DNA of 8,741 nucleotides from Chloroflexota bacterium (lineage in GTDB: Bacteria; Chloroflexota; Limnocylindria; QHBO01), in contig VBKA01000064.1 in the NCBI GenBank assembly GCA_005879815.1, positions 1-8,741 of the forward strand. The letters run 5' to 3'. Both the position numbers and the translations under genes were made by a program. Positions 1 to 7,159 of the stretch are shown here, piece by piece; the first letter of the stretch is position 1; each line of letters begins with the position of its first letter. The notes under the pieces are model-generated. The model was not told where the DNA came from. It did no database searches and saw only the letters and a program-made list of their open reading frames with translations.

Positions 1-216
1 CTCGAGAACGTGGGCCGCCTCATCCAGCTCGGTGCCGGCCGGCTTGCCAACCTGGTCGGTCAGGCGCACATGTCCGTTCTCCAGCCGGGCCAGGAGCCGC
101 TCACCCTTCCAGCACGGCTCGACGAACCACTCGACGCTGGTGACCACCGCCTCCTCCAGCGTGGCGAACTGCGGCCGCTCGGGATTTCGCGTGGCACCTG
201 GGGCGGTTGACGGCAT
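1..216 (-). CDS. N-terminal part of a degenerate ATP-dependent DNA ligase-like protein (partial)
   Basis: The frame is open for 72 codons from an ATG at 216 down to the window edge, so the C-terminus is missing. An in-frame TAG lies directly before the ATG, so this is the first possible ATG start. Upstream there is only a weak purine run (GATAGG). Residues 31-54 (FVEPCWKGERLLARLENG, then HVRL) align well by eye with the motif I region of ATP-dependent DNA ligase adenylation domains (usual form EPKWDGxR, then xGxVRLxSRNG). In that alignment the nucleotidyl-accepting lysine is Cys35 and the following aspartate is Lys37. The later RNG motif reads QVG. If the alignment is right, the protein would not self-adenylate in the usual way. 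It could be a ligase-derived binding or accessory protein, or an unrelated protein with a chance match. The family call rests on one short segment. Confidence 0.45.
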   Translation of the reverse strand, partial: MPSTAPGATRNPERPQFATLEEAVVTSVEWFVEPCWKGERLLARLENGHVRLTDQVGKPAGTELDEAAHVLE

Positions 217-354
217 CCTATCGAAGGTACCCGCCGGGTTCGCCGCGCGTTCATCGGGAACCTGCGCCGCTGGCGATAACCGGTCCCTAAGCGCGTGATA
301 TGCGCCGTGCTGTTCGAATCCGCGAATGACAGTCCATCGCCTCCTGTCTGCCAC

Positions 355-428
355 TTTCAGATTCTCGTCTTCCTCGTGCAGTCGTCTCCTCGTGCAGTCG
401 TCTCCTCGTCTGCTCGTGCAATCTGAAA
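355..428. repeat. Inverted repeat enclosing a short tandem repeat
   Basis: TTTCAGATT at 355-363 is exactly complementary to AATCTGAAA at 420-428, giving 9-bp arms around a 56-bp interior. The interior is built from the TCCTCGTGCAGTCGTC tandem copies plus variants of CTCGTGCA. As RNA it could form a stem with a large loop. There is no T-tract, so it is not a typical terminator. Its function is unknown. Confidence 0.55.
371..409. repeat. 16-bp direct tandem repeat, two copies plus a partial third
   Basis: The unit TCCTCGTGCAGTCGTC occurs at 371-386 and again without change at 387-402. A third copy begins at 403 and keeps only TCCTCGT. CTCGTGCA recurs at 413-420. The head-to-tail arrangement without spacers rules out a CRISPR array. 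It looks like a short slippage-type repeat. Confidence 0.8.
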
Positions 429-584
429 TGGGCTGACGCAATGAGCGAAAGGCCGTTGTCGCTCCGCGAGAGGCGCTAATGGTTCGTCGACGCCGGAGGC
501 CGCCACGTTCGGTCCTCCCGCGCCCGCCAGGCCCGCTCGGGCCGAACGAGTGGCGCCAGATCGAACCGTTGCCCTGGGCAGCGC

Positions 585-769
585 TTGACGAGCGTGACCC
601 TCAGGGTCGATGCGGAGGTTCTGCTTCACGCGCGGATGCGCGCGCTCATCGAGGGCACGAACGTGAGCCGCCTGGTACGTTCGATGCTCGAGGAATACGC
701 GTCAGACAGCTTGCGTCGCTTTCGGGCCGATCGCGACGCATTCGTCGCTGGTCGCCGGCCGGGAGAACC

Positions 770-785
<16 letters not shown>
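585..785 (+). CDS. Small ribbon-helix-helix (CopG/VapB-like) protein
   Basis: This 66-aa protein has a short beta-strand (VTLRVDAEV, residues 4-12) followed by two helices, one with TNVSRLVRSMLEEYA at residues 25-39. That is the ribbon-helix-helix layout of CopG/Arc and many VapB-type antitoxin DNA-binding domains. The strand would pair in a dimer and contact DNA. The C-terminal 25 residues are charged and probably flexible. In a toxin-antitoxin antitoxin this part would bind the toxin. No toxin gene follows, because a convergent helicase gene lies immediately downstream and overlaps the last 16 bp. The TTG at 585 is the first start after the in-frame stop at 477-479. GTG at 594 is an alternative that begins just at the strand. 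Neither has a strong ribosome binding site. It may be an orphan antitoxin or a small transcription regulator. Confidence 0.6.
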
Positions 786-2083
<1,298 letters not shown>

Positions 2084-2088
2084 AGGGT

Positions 2089-2092
2089 CTCC
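2089..2092 (-). promoter_or_regulatory. Ribosome binding site deciding the helicase TTG start
   Basis: The minus strand reads GGAG, then five bases, then TTG at 2083. This supports the non-ATG start of the helicase. Confidence 0.6.
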
Positions 2093-2131
2093 GATGTGCG
2101 ATGTGGGAACGGCGCGCTCGTTGTGGGAGGG

Positions 2132-2148
2132 CGCGCACGAGGTGCGCG
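2132..2148. other. GC-rich hairpin between the permease and helicase genes
   Basis: CGCGCAC at 2132-2138 and GTGCGCG at 2142-2148 form perfect 7-bp arms around a 3-base loop. The element sits in the 114-bp gap after the metal-transport operon. There is no T-tract on the minus strand after it, so an intrinsic terminator is doubtful. It could weaken read-through into the helicase gene or protect the 3' end of the operon mRNA. Confidence 0.4.
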
Positions 2149-2197
2149 GCCACGCTCCTACCGGCGCCTCCGCTCTGCAAATCGTACCACGCCCGGC

Positions 2198-3043
2198 TCA
2201 GGAAGCTGGCTGGAGCGTCTCGCGACGGCGCCCCACCTGCAGCCGGAAGAGGAGCGCGACGAGGAAGATCGCGGTCTCGACGAGCACGATGGTGGCCCCG
2301 CTCGCCGCGTTCAGCCAATAGCTCGCGTACAGGCCGACCATCGGTGCGAGCACCCCAATCGTGACGGCGACCGCCAACAGGCGTCCGAAGCTCCGAGTCA
2401 GCAGCTGCGCGGTGGCGGCAGGGGTGACCAGCATCGCCACCACCAGGATGATCCCGACCGCCTGGAGCGAGACGACGATGGTCACGGCGATGAGCGCCAG
2501 TAGCAGGTAGTCGAGGGCGGCGACCGGGAGACCGGAGGCGGCCGCGCCGAGCGGGTCGAAGGTGGTGTAGAGCAGCTCCTTCCACAGGATGGCGACCACC
2601 GCCAGCACGGCGACCGCCAGGCCGACGAGCGCGACCAGGTCGCCGAGCCCAATCCCCAGCACCTCGCCGAACAGGAAGCCGAACAGGTCGCCCACGTAAT
2701 TGGGGATGAGGCTGAACAGGAAGATGCCGAGCGCAAACATGCCGGCGAAGAGCACGCCGATTGCCGTGTCGCCACGCAGGTTCCCGCGGCGGGTCACCCA
2801 TCCGATGGCCAGGGCGGTGGCCACCGCGGCCACCGCGGCTCCGATGTAGAACGGGCCCTTCAACAGGTAGGCAAGCACCACCCCGGGAAACGCCGAATGG
2901 CTCAGCGCGTCGCCCATGAAGGCGAGACCACGAAGAACCATGTAGGAGCCGATGACGGCGCACACCACACCGACCATCGACGAGGCCACCAACGCCCGCA
3001 GGAAGAAGTCATAGGCGAGCGGTTCGGTGAGCGGCGCCAGCAT
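2198..3043 (-). CDS. znuB: Metal (zinc-type) ABC transporter permease, ABC-3 family
   Basis: This 281-aa integral membrane protein is the channel of a Zn/Mn uptake ABC transporter. About eight hydrophobic segments are visible, for example near residues 14-37, 66-82, 94-112, 134-154, 172-210, 220-241 and 249-267. Family hallmarks are GDALSHSAFPG (44-54), FLFGEVLGIGLGDL (123-136), TFDPLGA around 161-167 (the cytoplasmic coupling region) and VAMLVTPAATAQLL (202-215). The length is normal for ZnuB/TroC proteins. The ATG at 3043 shares its A with the last base of the upstream ATPase TGA stop (TGATG), a classic translational-coupling arrangement. It is the last gene of the repressor, binding protein, ATPase, permease operon. 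Zinc is inferred from the operon rather than from the permease, and manganese cannot be excluded. Confidence 0.93.
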   Translation of the reverse strand: MLAPLTEPLAYDFFLRALVASSMVGVVCAVIGSYMVLRGLAFMGDALSHSAFPGVVLAYLLKGPFYIGAAVAAVATALAIGWVTRRGNLRGDTAIGVLFAGMFALGIFLFSLIPNYVGDLFGFLFGEVLGIGLGDLVALVGLAVAVLAVVAILWKELLYTTFDPLGAAASGLPVAALDYLLLALIAVTIVVSLQAVGIILVVAMLVTPAATAQLLTRSFGRLLAVAVTIGVLAPMVGLYASYWLNAASGATIVLVETAIFLVALLFRLQVGRRRETLQPAS

Positions 3044-3879
3044 CAGCGCCGCTCGGGACGTTCGTGGTAGTGCTGCTCGCCCCCGCTTGCGCTGTCGTGG
3101 TGGTGCGCGTCGTCCATCACCACGGCCTGGTTACCTAATACCAGGAAGTGCCCGCCGTACGTCCGCGAGAGAACGTCCGGATCGAGGACCAGCGACGAAG
3201 CCCCGACGGCGATGACGCGTTGGTTGAGGGCCACGACGGTGGTGAAGTGCTCCGCGGCGGCCGCGAGATCGTGGGTGGTCGCGATGGCGGTGCGCCCGGC
3301 CGAGGTCTCCGAGGCGAGCAGCGCCATCAGGTCCTCCTGGGTCGTGGCGTCGACACCGGTGACCGGCTCGTCCAGCAGGTAAAGGTCGGGCTCCGCCGCG
3401 ATGGCCCTCGCCAGGAAGGCGCGGCGGCGCTGGCCGCCAGAGAGCGACCCGATCTGCGACGATCGCAGCTCCGCCATGCCCACGCGCTCGAGCGCCAGGG
3501 CGACAGCATCGCCGTCGAGCTGCCCGGGGCGGCGCCACGGGCCGAGCCGCGGGAATCGGCCCATCATCGCCACGTCCCAGACGGAGACGGGGAACGACCA
3601 GTCCACCAGCTCGGCCTGCGGAACGTAGGCGATTCGCCTGGCAGCCCGCCCGGCCGGCTCGCCGAGCACCTCGACGACTCCGCTCCAGGGCTGGATCAGG
3701 TCCGCCACAAGCTTGAGCAGCGTCGACTTCCCGCCACCGTTGGGACCGAAGATCGCCACCAGCGCGCCGGCCGGGATATCGAGGTCCACATCCTCAAGCG
3801 CCTGGCGGTGATCGTATCCAGCCGTGACATGCGCGAGCCGAACGGCCACGCTCGTGGAGGTGACGGGGAGCGCGCTCAT
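3043..3879 (-). CDS. znuC: Metal (zinc-type) ABC transporter ATP-binding protein
   Basis: This 278-aa cytoplasmic ATPase powers uptake through the adjacent permease. The Walker A motif is GPNGGGKST (45-53), with glycine in place of the more usual alanine. The Q-loop is at PQ 87-88 and the signature LSGGQ at 146-150. Walker B is LYLLDEP (166-172) and the switch histidine is His203. The family-typical contact with the permease follows the Q-loop (VDWSFPVSVWDVAMMGR). The last 20 or so residues are a hydrophilic tail with His259-261, His270 and His272, as in many zinc-transporter ATPases, and may chelate metal. The ATG at 3879 lies four bases after the binding-protein stop, and the gene overlaps the permease start by one base. 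No strong ribosome binding site is visible, so translation is probably coupled to the upstream gene. Confidence 0.95.
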   Translation of the reverse strand: MSALPVTSTSVAVRLAHVTAGYDHRQALEDVDLDIPAGALVAIFGPNGGGKSTLLKLVADLIQPWSGVVEVLGEPAGRAARRIAYVPQAELVDWSFPVSVWDVAMMGRFPRLGPWRRPGQLDGDAVALALERVGMAELRSSQIGSLSGGQRRRAFLARAIAAEPDLYLLDEPVTGVDATTQEDLMALLASETSAGRTAIATTHDLAAAAEHFTTVVALNQRVIAVGASSLVLDPDVLSRTYGGHFLVLGNQAVVMDDAHHHDSASGGEQHYHERPERR

Positions 3880-3883
3880 CGGT

Positions 3884-5515
3884 TCAGCGCAAAGCCGCTA
3901 CGAGCTGCTGGGTATCCCAGCGGATGACCGCCTCGTAGCTCGTCACGGGAGCATCTCCCAAAGCGTCGTCGTACAGGTTGGCCACGACCTTGGTGCCGGT
4001 CTCGGCGGCAAGCTGTTCGACGAGCTTCGCGGGGAATTGGCTCTCACTGAAGATCGCCTTCACGCCGGCCTTGCGAATGGCATCGATCAGGCTCGCGGTG
4101 TACCCGGCGCTCGGGTCCTGCCCCGGCGCGGCGACGGCGACGCCCACGATCGTGATCCCATATTCGCGAGCGTAGTACGGAAATGCGTCGTGGAAGGTGA
4201 CGAGCTTGCGATTGGCGGCCGGGATCGAGGAGACCTGCGTCCGCACCCACTCGTCGAGGGCCTTGAGCCGAGTCTTGTAGGTCGACGCCTGATCATCGAC
4301 GCGGCGTGCATCCTTGGGGTCGACCTGCTTCAGACCAGCCGCGATGCGATCCACGTACAGCTCCGCATAGCGCGGATCCATGAACAGGTGAGGGTTCTGA
4401 GTGCCGGGGTCCTCCCCGGGGAGCAGGGTGACGCCGGGCAGGTCAACGGCAAGTCTCACCAACGGCGTACCCGAGCTCGAGGCGTTGGTGATCGTCTTGG
4501 CCAGCCAGTCATCGAGGCCAAGGCCATTCATCACCAGCAACTTCGCCCTCGCGACGGCACGCACATCGGCCGGCTTCGGTTCGAAGGTGTGCACCTCGCC
4601 GTTCCTGGGAACCAGGCTCGTCACGTCGACATCTCCCAAAGCGTCGTCGTACAGGTTGGCCACGACCTTGGTGCCGGTCTCGGCGGCAAGCTGTTCGACG
4701 AGCTTCGCGGGGAATTGGCTCTCACTGAAGATCGCCTTCACGCCGGCCTTGCGAATGGCATCGATCAGGCTCGCGGTGTACCCGGCGCTCGGGTCCTGCC
4801 CCGGCGCGGCGACGGCGACGCCCACGATCGTGATCCCATATTCGCGAGCGTAGTACGGAAATGCGTCGTGGAAGGTGACGAGCTTGCGATTGGCGGCCGG
4901 GATCGAGGAGACCTGCGTCCGCACCCACTCGTCGAGGGCCTTGAGCCGAGTCTTGTAGGTCGACGCCTGATCATCGACGCGGCGTGCATCCTTGGGGTCG
5001 ACCTGCTTCAGACCAGCCGCGATGCGATCCACGTACAGCTCCGCATAGCGCGGATCCATGAACAGGTGAGGGTTCTGAGTGCCGGGGTCCTCCCCGGGGA
5101 GCAGGGTGACGCCGGGCAGGTCAACGGCAAGTCTCACCAACGGCGTACCCGAGCTCGAGGCGTTGGTGATCGTCTTGGCCAGCCAGTCATCGAGGCCAAG
5201 GCCATTCATCACCAGCAGCTTCGCCCTCGCGGCGGCACGCACATCGGCCGGCTTCGGTTCGAAGGTGTGCACGTCGCCGTTCCTGGGAACCAGGCTCGTC
5301 ACGTCGACGAGGTCGCCGCCTACGTTGTGGACCATGTCCGCGAAGACCGTGGTCGTGGTCACCACACGAATGCGATCGGCCGGACCGCTGGCGCCGGGCG
5401 ATGGGGGCGATGCCTGGCAGGCGGCCAACGATGCCCACAGACCGGCGAGGGCCACGACGGCGAACCATCGCGGCTTCCTGAGACTCAGTCTCGCTTGTTC
5501 AGACGAACGAGCCAT
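3884..5515 (-). CDS. znuA: Zinc-type ABC transporter substrate-binding lipoprotein with internal tandem duplication
   Basis: This 543-aa surface lipoprotein captures metal for the ABC importer. A basic N-terminus and hydrophobic segment (about 14-30) lead to a lipobox LAAC with Cys33. Residues 70-295 are repeated as 296-521. Single-copy parts are the N-terminal strand and helix (about 48-69) and the C-terminal APVTSYEAV segment (522-543). Each copy has the cluster A-1 ligand motifs VHTFEP (His83/His309), NPHLFMDP (His150/His376) and FHDAFPYY (His216/His442), plus the SES motif (Glu265/Glu491). Histidine at the third site favours zinc, since manganese-type proteins usually have glutamate there. 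There is no His-rich loop. Without the duplication the protein would be 317 aa, normal for the family. The ATG at 5515 has GGAGG eight bases upstream. An ATG overlapping that Shine-Dalgarno sequence is unlikely. Confidence 0.9.
   Translation of the reverse strand: MARSSEQARLSLRKPRWFAVVALAGLWASLAACQASPPSPGASGPADRIRVVTTTTVFADMVHNVGGDLVDVTSLVPRNGDVHTFEPKPADVRAAARAKLLVMNGLGLDDWLAKTITNASSSGTPLVRLAVDLPGVTLLPGEDPGTQNPHLFMDPRYAELYVDRIAAGLKQVDPKDARRVDDQASTYKTRLKALDEWVRTQVSSIPAANRKLVTFHDAFPYYAREYGITIVGVAVAAPGQDPSAGYTASLIDAIRKAGVKAIFSESQFPAKLVEQLAAETGTKVVANLYDDALGDVDVTSLVPRNGEVHTFEPKPADVRAVARAKLLVMNGLGLDDWLAKTITNASSSGTPLVRLAVDLPGVTLLPGEDPGTQNPHLFMDPRYAELYVDRIAAGLKQVDPKDARRVDDQASTYKTRLKALDEWVRTQVSSIPAANRKLVTFHDAFPYYAREYGITIVGVAVAAPGQDPSAGYTASLIDAIRKAGVKAIFSESQFPAKLVEQLAAETGTKVVANLYDDALGDAPVTSYEAVIRWDTQQLVAALR
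3952..4629 (-). repeat. 678-bp tandem repeat, copy nearer the 3' end of the binding-protein gene
   Basis: This direct repeat lies immediately next to the second copy at 4630-5307. The two differ only at 4540/5218, 4554/5232 and 4595/5273, so 675 of 678 bases match. The unit is exactly 226 codons and keeps frame. At the novel joint the source sequences share only one base (the C at 3952, 4630 and 5308). GCTCGTCACG occurs close to both original break regions. Confidence 0.97.
4630..5307 (-). repeat. 678-bp tandem repeat, copy nearer the 5' end of the binding-protein gene
   Basis: This is the partner of 3952-4629. The changes relative to the other copy are Leu TTG/CTG (silent), Val/Ala and Glu/Asp. 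All three lie within 56 bp near the 5'-coding end of the unit. The other 588 bases on the 3'-coding side are identical. Confidence 0.97.
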
Positions 5516-5520
5516 CGGCT

Positions 5521-5528
5521 CTCCCTCC
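5521..5528 (-). promoter_or_regulatory. Strong ribosome binding site for the binding-protein gene
   Basis: The minus strand reads GGAGGGAG ahead of the ATG at 5515. GGAGG is eight bases from the start. It lies in the 26-bp gap after the repressor stop and fixes the start codon. Confidence 0.8.
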
Positions 5529-5541
5529 ATTGGGTTCGGAC

Positions 5542-5991
5542 TTAGGCGGAGGGCTTCGCTGCGGCCGCCATCCGACACTCCGGGCAGAGGCCGAACAGCT
5601 CCAGGCGGTGGGAATCGATTGCGAAACCGGTCGAGAACTCGATGCGCTCCAGAATGGGCCTCAGACCCAGCTCGCCGACCTCGACGGATCGGCCGCACGC
5701 GGAGCAGACGACGTGATGGTGGTGCGCGTCGGGCTCGCAGGCCACATAGGCGTGGTCACCGGAGGGAAGATCGACGCGCTCGACCAGGCCGAGATCGACC
5801 AGCAAGTCGAGCGACCGGAAGACGGTGGCGCGCGCCACGGCGCGGCGGCGCCGGCGTGACACCGCCAGGACGTCCTCGGCGGTGAAATGACCCGCCTGCT
5901 CGGCGATCGCCTCAGCGACGGCGCGACGAGCCACGGTCAGGCGCTTTCCGGCGTCGCCGAGCGCGGACAGGACGGCGTTCGACTGCTCCAT
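5542..5991 (-). CDS. zur: Fur-family zinc uptake regulator (Zur-like)
   Basis: This 149-aa cytoplasmic repressor probably binds DNA when loaded with zinc and shuts off the transporter genes that follow. The N-terminal winged helix covers about residues 1-80, with the recognition helix near 53-69 (ARATVFRSLDLLVDLGLV). The dimerisation domain holds the metal ligands: His80, Cys85, the run His90-His93, and His128. The two CxxC pairs Cys96/Cys99 and Cys136/Cys139 form the structural zinc site typical of Fur/Zur proteins. Length is normal. Its position as first gene of a zinc-type importer operon favours Zur over Fur, PerR or Mur. The ATG at 5991 has no clear Shine-Dalgarno sequence, which fits the predicted very short leader. 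The binding-protein gene starts 26 bp after its stop. Confidence 0.88.
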   Translation of the reverse strand: MEQSNAVLSALGDAGKRLTVARRAVAEAIAEQAGHFTAEDVLAVSRRRRRAVARATVFRSLDLLVDLGLVERVDLPSGDHAYVACEPDAHHHHVVCSACGRSVEVGELGLRPILERIEFSTGFAIDSHRLELFGLCPECRMAAAAKPSA

Positions 5992-6000
5992 GCGGTGCGC

Positions 6001-6029
6001 AGCCTAAGCTAGTTGAGACTGGCTCGCAA
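6001..6029 (-). promoter_or_regulatory. Predicted promoter of the zur-znuACB operon
   Basis: On the minus strand TTGCGA (6029-6024, 4/6 match to TTGACA) is followed by a 17-bp spacer and TAGGCT (6006-6001, 3/6 match to TATAAT). Transcription would begin near 5994, about three bases before the ATG at 5991. The mRNA would then be nearly leaderless, which explains the missing Shine-Dalgarno sequence. The -10 match is weak. Confidence 0.4.
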
Positions 6030-6033
6030 CTAG
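6009..6033. promoter_or_regulatory. Candidate Zur operator palindrome
   Basis: CTAGTTG (6009-6015) is matched by CAACTAG (6027-6033) around an 11-bp centre. Inner GA/TC bases also pair, so 9 of 12 positions per arm are symmetric about base 6021. Fur-family operators are imperfect palindromes of about this size. The element begins 18 bp upstream of the repressor start and covers most of the predicted promoter, as expected for autorepression. Confidence 0.55.
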
Positions 6034-6072
6034 GCCCACACCCACAGGCCGGACCTCTGCTCGGCGCTGCGC

Positions 6073-7137
6073 TCAGCTGACGGCGACCGAAGCGGCGACA
6101 CCCCTCTCATGACCATCCGAGCCAGACGCTGGCTCGCGCTCGTCGGCCACCCGGTCGTCATATCCCCGTGGATGCGCGAGGCGCCAGCCCCAAGCGTCGG
6201 TCAGCATCTGCTCGAGGCTTGAGTGGCGCGGCGTCCATCCCAGCTCCCGGCGCGCGCGCCGCGACGATGCAACCAGCACCGGCGGATCTCCCACTCGACG
6301 CTTCAGCGCCCGCGCCGGGATGGAGCGACCGGTGATCTTGCGGGCGGCCTCGACGACCTCACGCACGCTGAAGCCCGCCGCGGAGCCTAGGTTGTAGACC
6401 TCCAGGCTGGGATCGCCCTCGCCGGTCGCCTCGAGAGCGAGAAGGTGGGCGTTGGCCAGGTCGCGGACGTGGACGAAGTCGCGGATGCAGGTTCCGTCGG
6501 GGGTCGGGTAGTCCTGGCCGAAAATCTGGACGTGGCTTCCCTCACCGGTGGCCACGTTGAGCACGAGCGGGATCAGGTGTGTCTCGGGGTCGTGGTCCTC
6601 GCCGTTGGCCTCGGTCGCCCCTGCGACATTGAAGTAGCGCAGGCTGATCGCGCGGAAGCCATGCGCAGCCGCGAACCAACGCATCGCACCTTCGAAGGCG
6701 AGCTTGGTGGCGCCATAGGGATTGATCGGATCGGTGCGATCGGCCTCGGCGATCGGCACGCGGCGCGGCTCTCCATACACGGCCGCGGTCGACGAGAAGA
6801 CGAGGCGTGTTACCCCGGCGCCCTTCATGGCCTCGAGCAGGGCGACGCCTCCGGCCACGTTGTTGCGGTAGTAGAGCCCCGGGTCGGCCATGCTCTCCGC
6901 CACGAGCGACTTGGCGGCGCAGTGCAGCACCGCGTCGATGCGATCCTCGCGCAGGACATGCTCGAGGTGGCCTCGATCGCCGATCTGGCCGACGACCAGC
7001 CGCGGCCCCTCGATCACCGCCGGGCGATGCCCCGTCGTCAGGTTGTCGTAGACGGTGACATGGTGACCCGCCCGCACCAGGGTTTCGACGCTCGTCGAGC
7101 CCACGTAGCCCGCACCGCCGACGACCAGGATCCGCAA
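6073..7137 (-). CDS. galE: UDP-glucose 4-epimerase
   Basis: This 354-aa cytoplasmic enzyme of the extended short-chain dehydrogenase family interconverts UDP-glucose and UDP-galactose, supplying sugars for glycans or galactose use. The NAD-binding GGAGYVGS is at 7-14, with NLTTGHRPA at 32-40. SST in FSSTAAVYG (114-122) and the catalytic pair Tyr141 and Lys145 (YGATK) follow. Substrate-side motifs are LRYFNVAGA (176-184) and DGTCIRDFVHV (214-224). About 25 polar residues extend beyond the usual end and appear disordered. The start is TTG at 7137, supported by AAGGAGG six bases upstream. The gene begins 22 bp after the DeoC-like gene, and both are probably read from the promoter near 7949-7977. 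Related epimerases acting on UDP-GlcNAc or UDP-pentoses cannot be excluded from sequence alone. Confidence 0.92.
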   Translation of the reverse strand: MRILVVGGAGYVGSTSVETLVRAGHHVTVYDNLTTGHRPAVIEGPRLVVGQIGDRGHLEHVLREDRIDAVLHCAAKSLVAESMADPGLYYRNNVAGGVALLEAMKGAGVTRLVFSSTAAVYGEPRRVPIAEADRTDPINPYGATKLAFEGAMRWFAAAHGFRAISLRYFNVAGATEANGEDHDPETHLIPLVLNVATGEGSHVQIFGQDYPTPDGTCIRDFVHVRDLANAHLLALEATGEGDPSLEVYNLGSAAGFSVREVVEAARKITGRSIPARALKRRVGDPPVLVASSRRARRELGWTPRHSSLEQMLTDAWGWRLAHPRGYDDRVADEREPASGSDGHERGVAASVAVS

Positions 7138-7143
7138 CCGTCG

Positions 7144-7150
7144 CCTCCTT
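7144..7150 (-). promoter_or_regulatory. Ribosome binding site deciding the galE TTG start
   Basis: A full AAGGAGG lies six bases upstream of TTG at 7137 on the minus strand. The first codons after it give the GalE N-terminus (RILVVGGAGYVG), so the TTG start is secure. Confidence 0.85.
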
Positions 7151-7159
7151 CGCCGGCCG

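Larger units (their letters stand above)
217..584. other. 368-bp non-coding stretch between divergent genes
   Basis: This gap separates the minus-strand ligase-like gene from the plus-strand ribbon-helix-helix gene, so it should hold both promoters. I found no convincing -35/-10 pair for either. Its only clear structure is the repeat cluster at 355-428. Short frames here, including one read through the repeats on the minus strand, resemble no protein family I recognise. Confidence 0.6.

Noticed and set aside
287..337. A 16-codon minus-strand frame preceded by AGGAGG
   Set aside because: The purine run is only two bases from the ATG, too close to serve it, and the peptide has no leader-peptide features. 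Not enough to call a gene.
371..420. CRISPR-like array
   Set aside because: The 16-bp units are head to tail with no spacers and no cas genes are nearby.
357..629. A 90-codon minus-strand frame through the tandem repeats
   Set aside because: The product is low in complexity, its C-terminus comes from the repeats, and it overlaps the better supported ribbon-helix-helix gene.
2132..2148. Intrinsic terminator of the metal-transport operon
   Set aside because: The hairpin is perfect but no run of T follows it on the minus strand, so it is listed only as a hairpin.
3824..5545. A 573-codon open frame on the plus strand containing a long protein repeat
   Set aside because: It is the antisense shadow of the duplicated binding-protein gene. 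The repeat in it is simply the same 678-bp DNA duplication.
5516..5698. N-terminal extension of the binding protein by 61 codons
   Set aside because: The extension runs through the end of the repressor gene and across the GGAGG site. The signal peptide and lipobox fit the ATG at 5515.
3096..5735. A shared 15-bp string (TGGTGGTGCGCGTCG) in the ATPase tail and the repressor gene
   Set aside because: Both encode an Asp-Ala-His-His-type metal-binding stretch. Similar codons explain the match without a repeat element.
5992..6072. Terminator after galE
   Set aside because: Only a 4-bp GGCC/GGCC pairing is visible and there is no T-tract.
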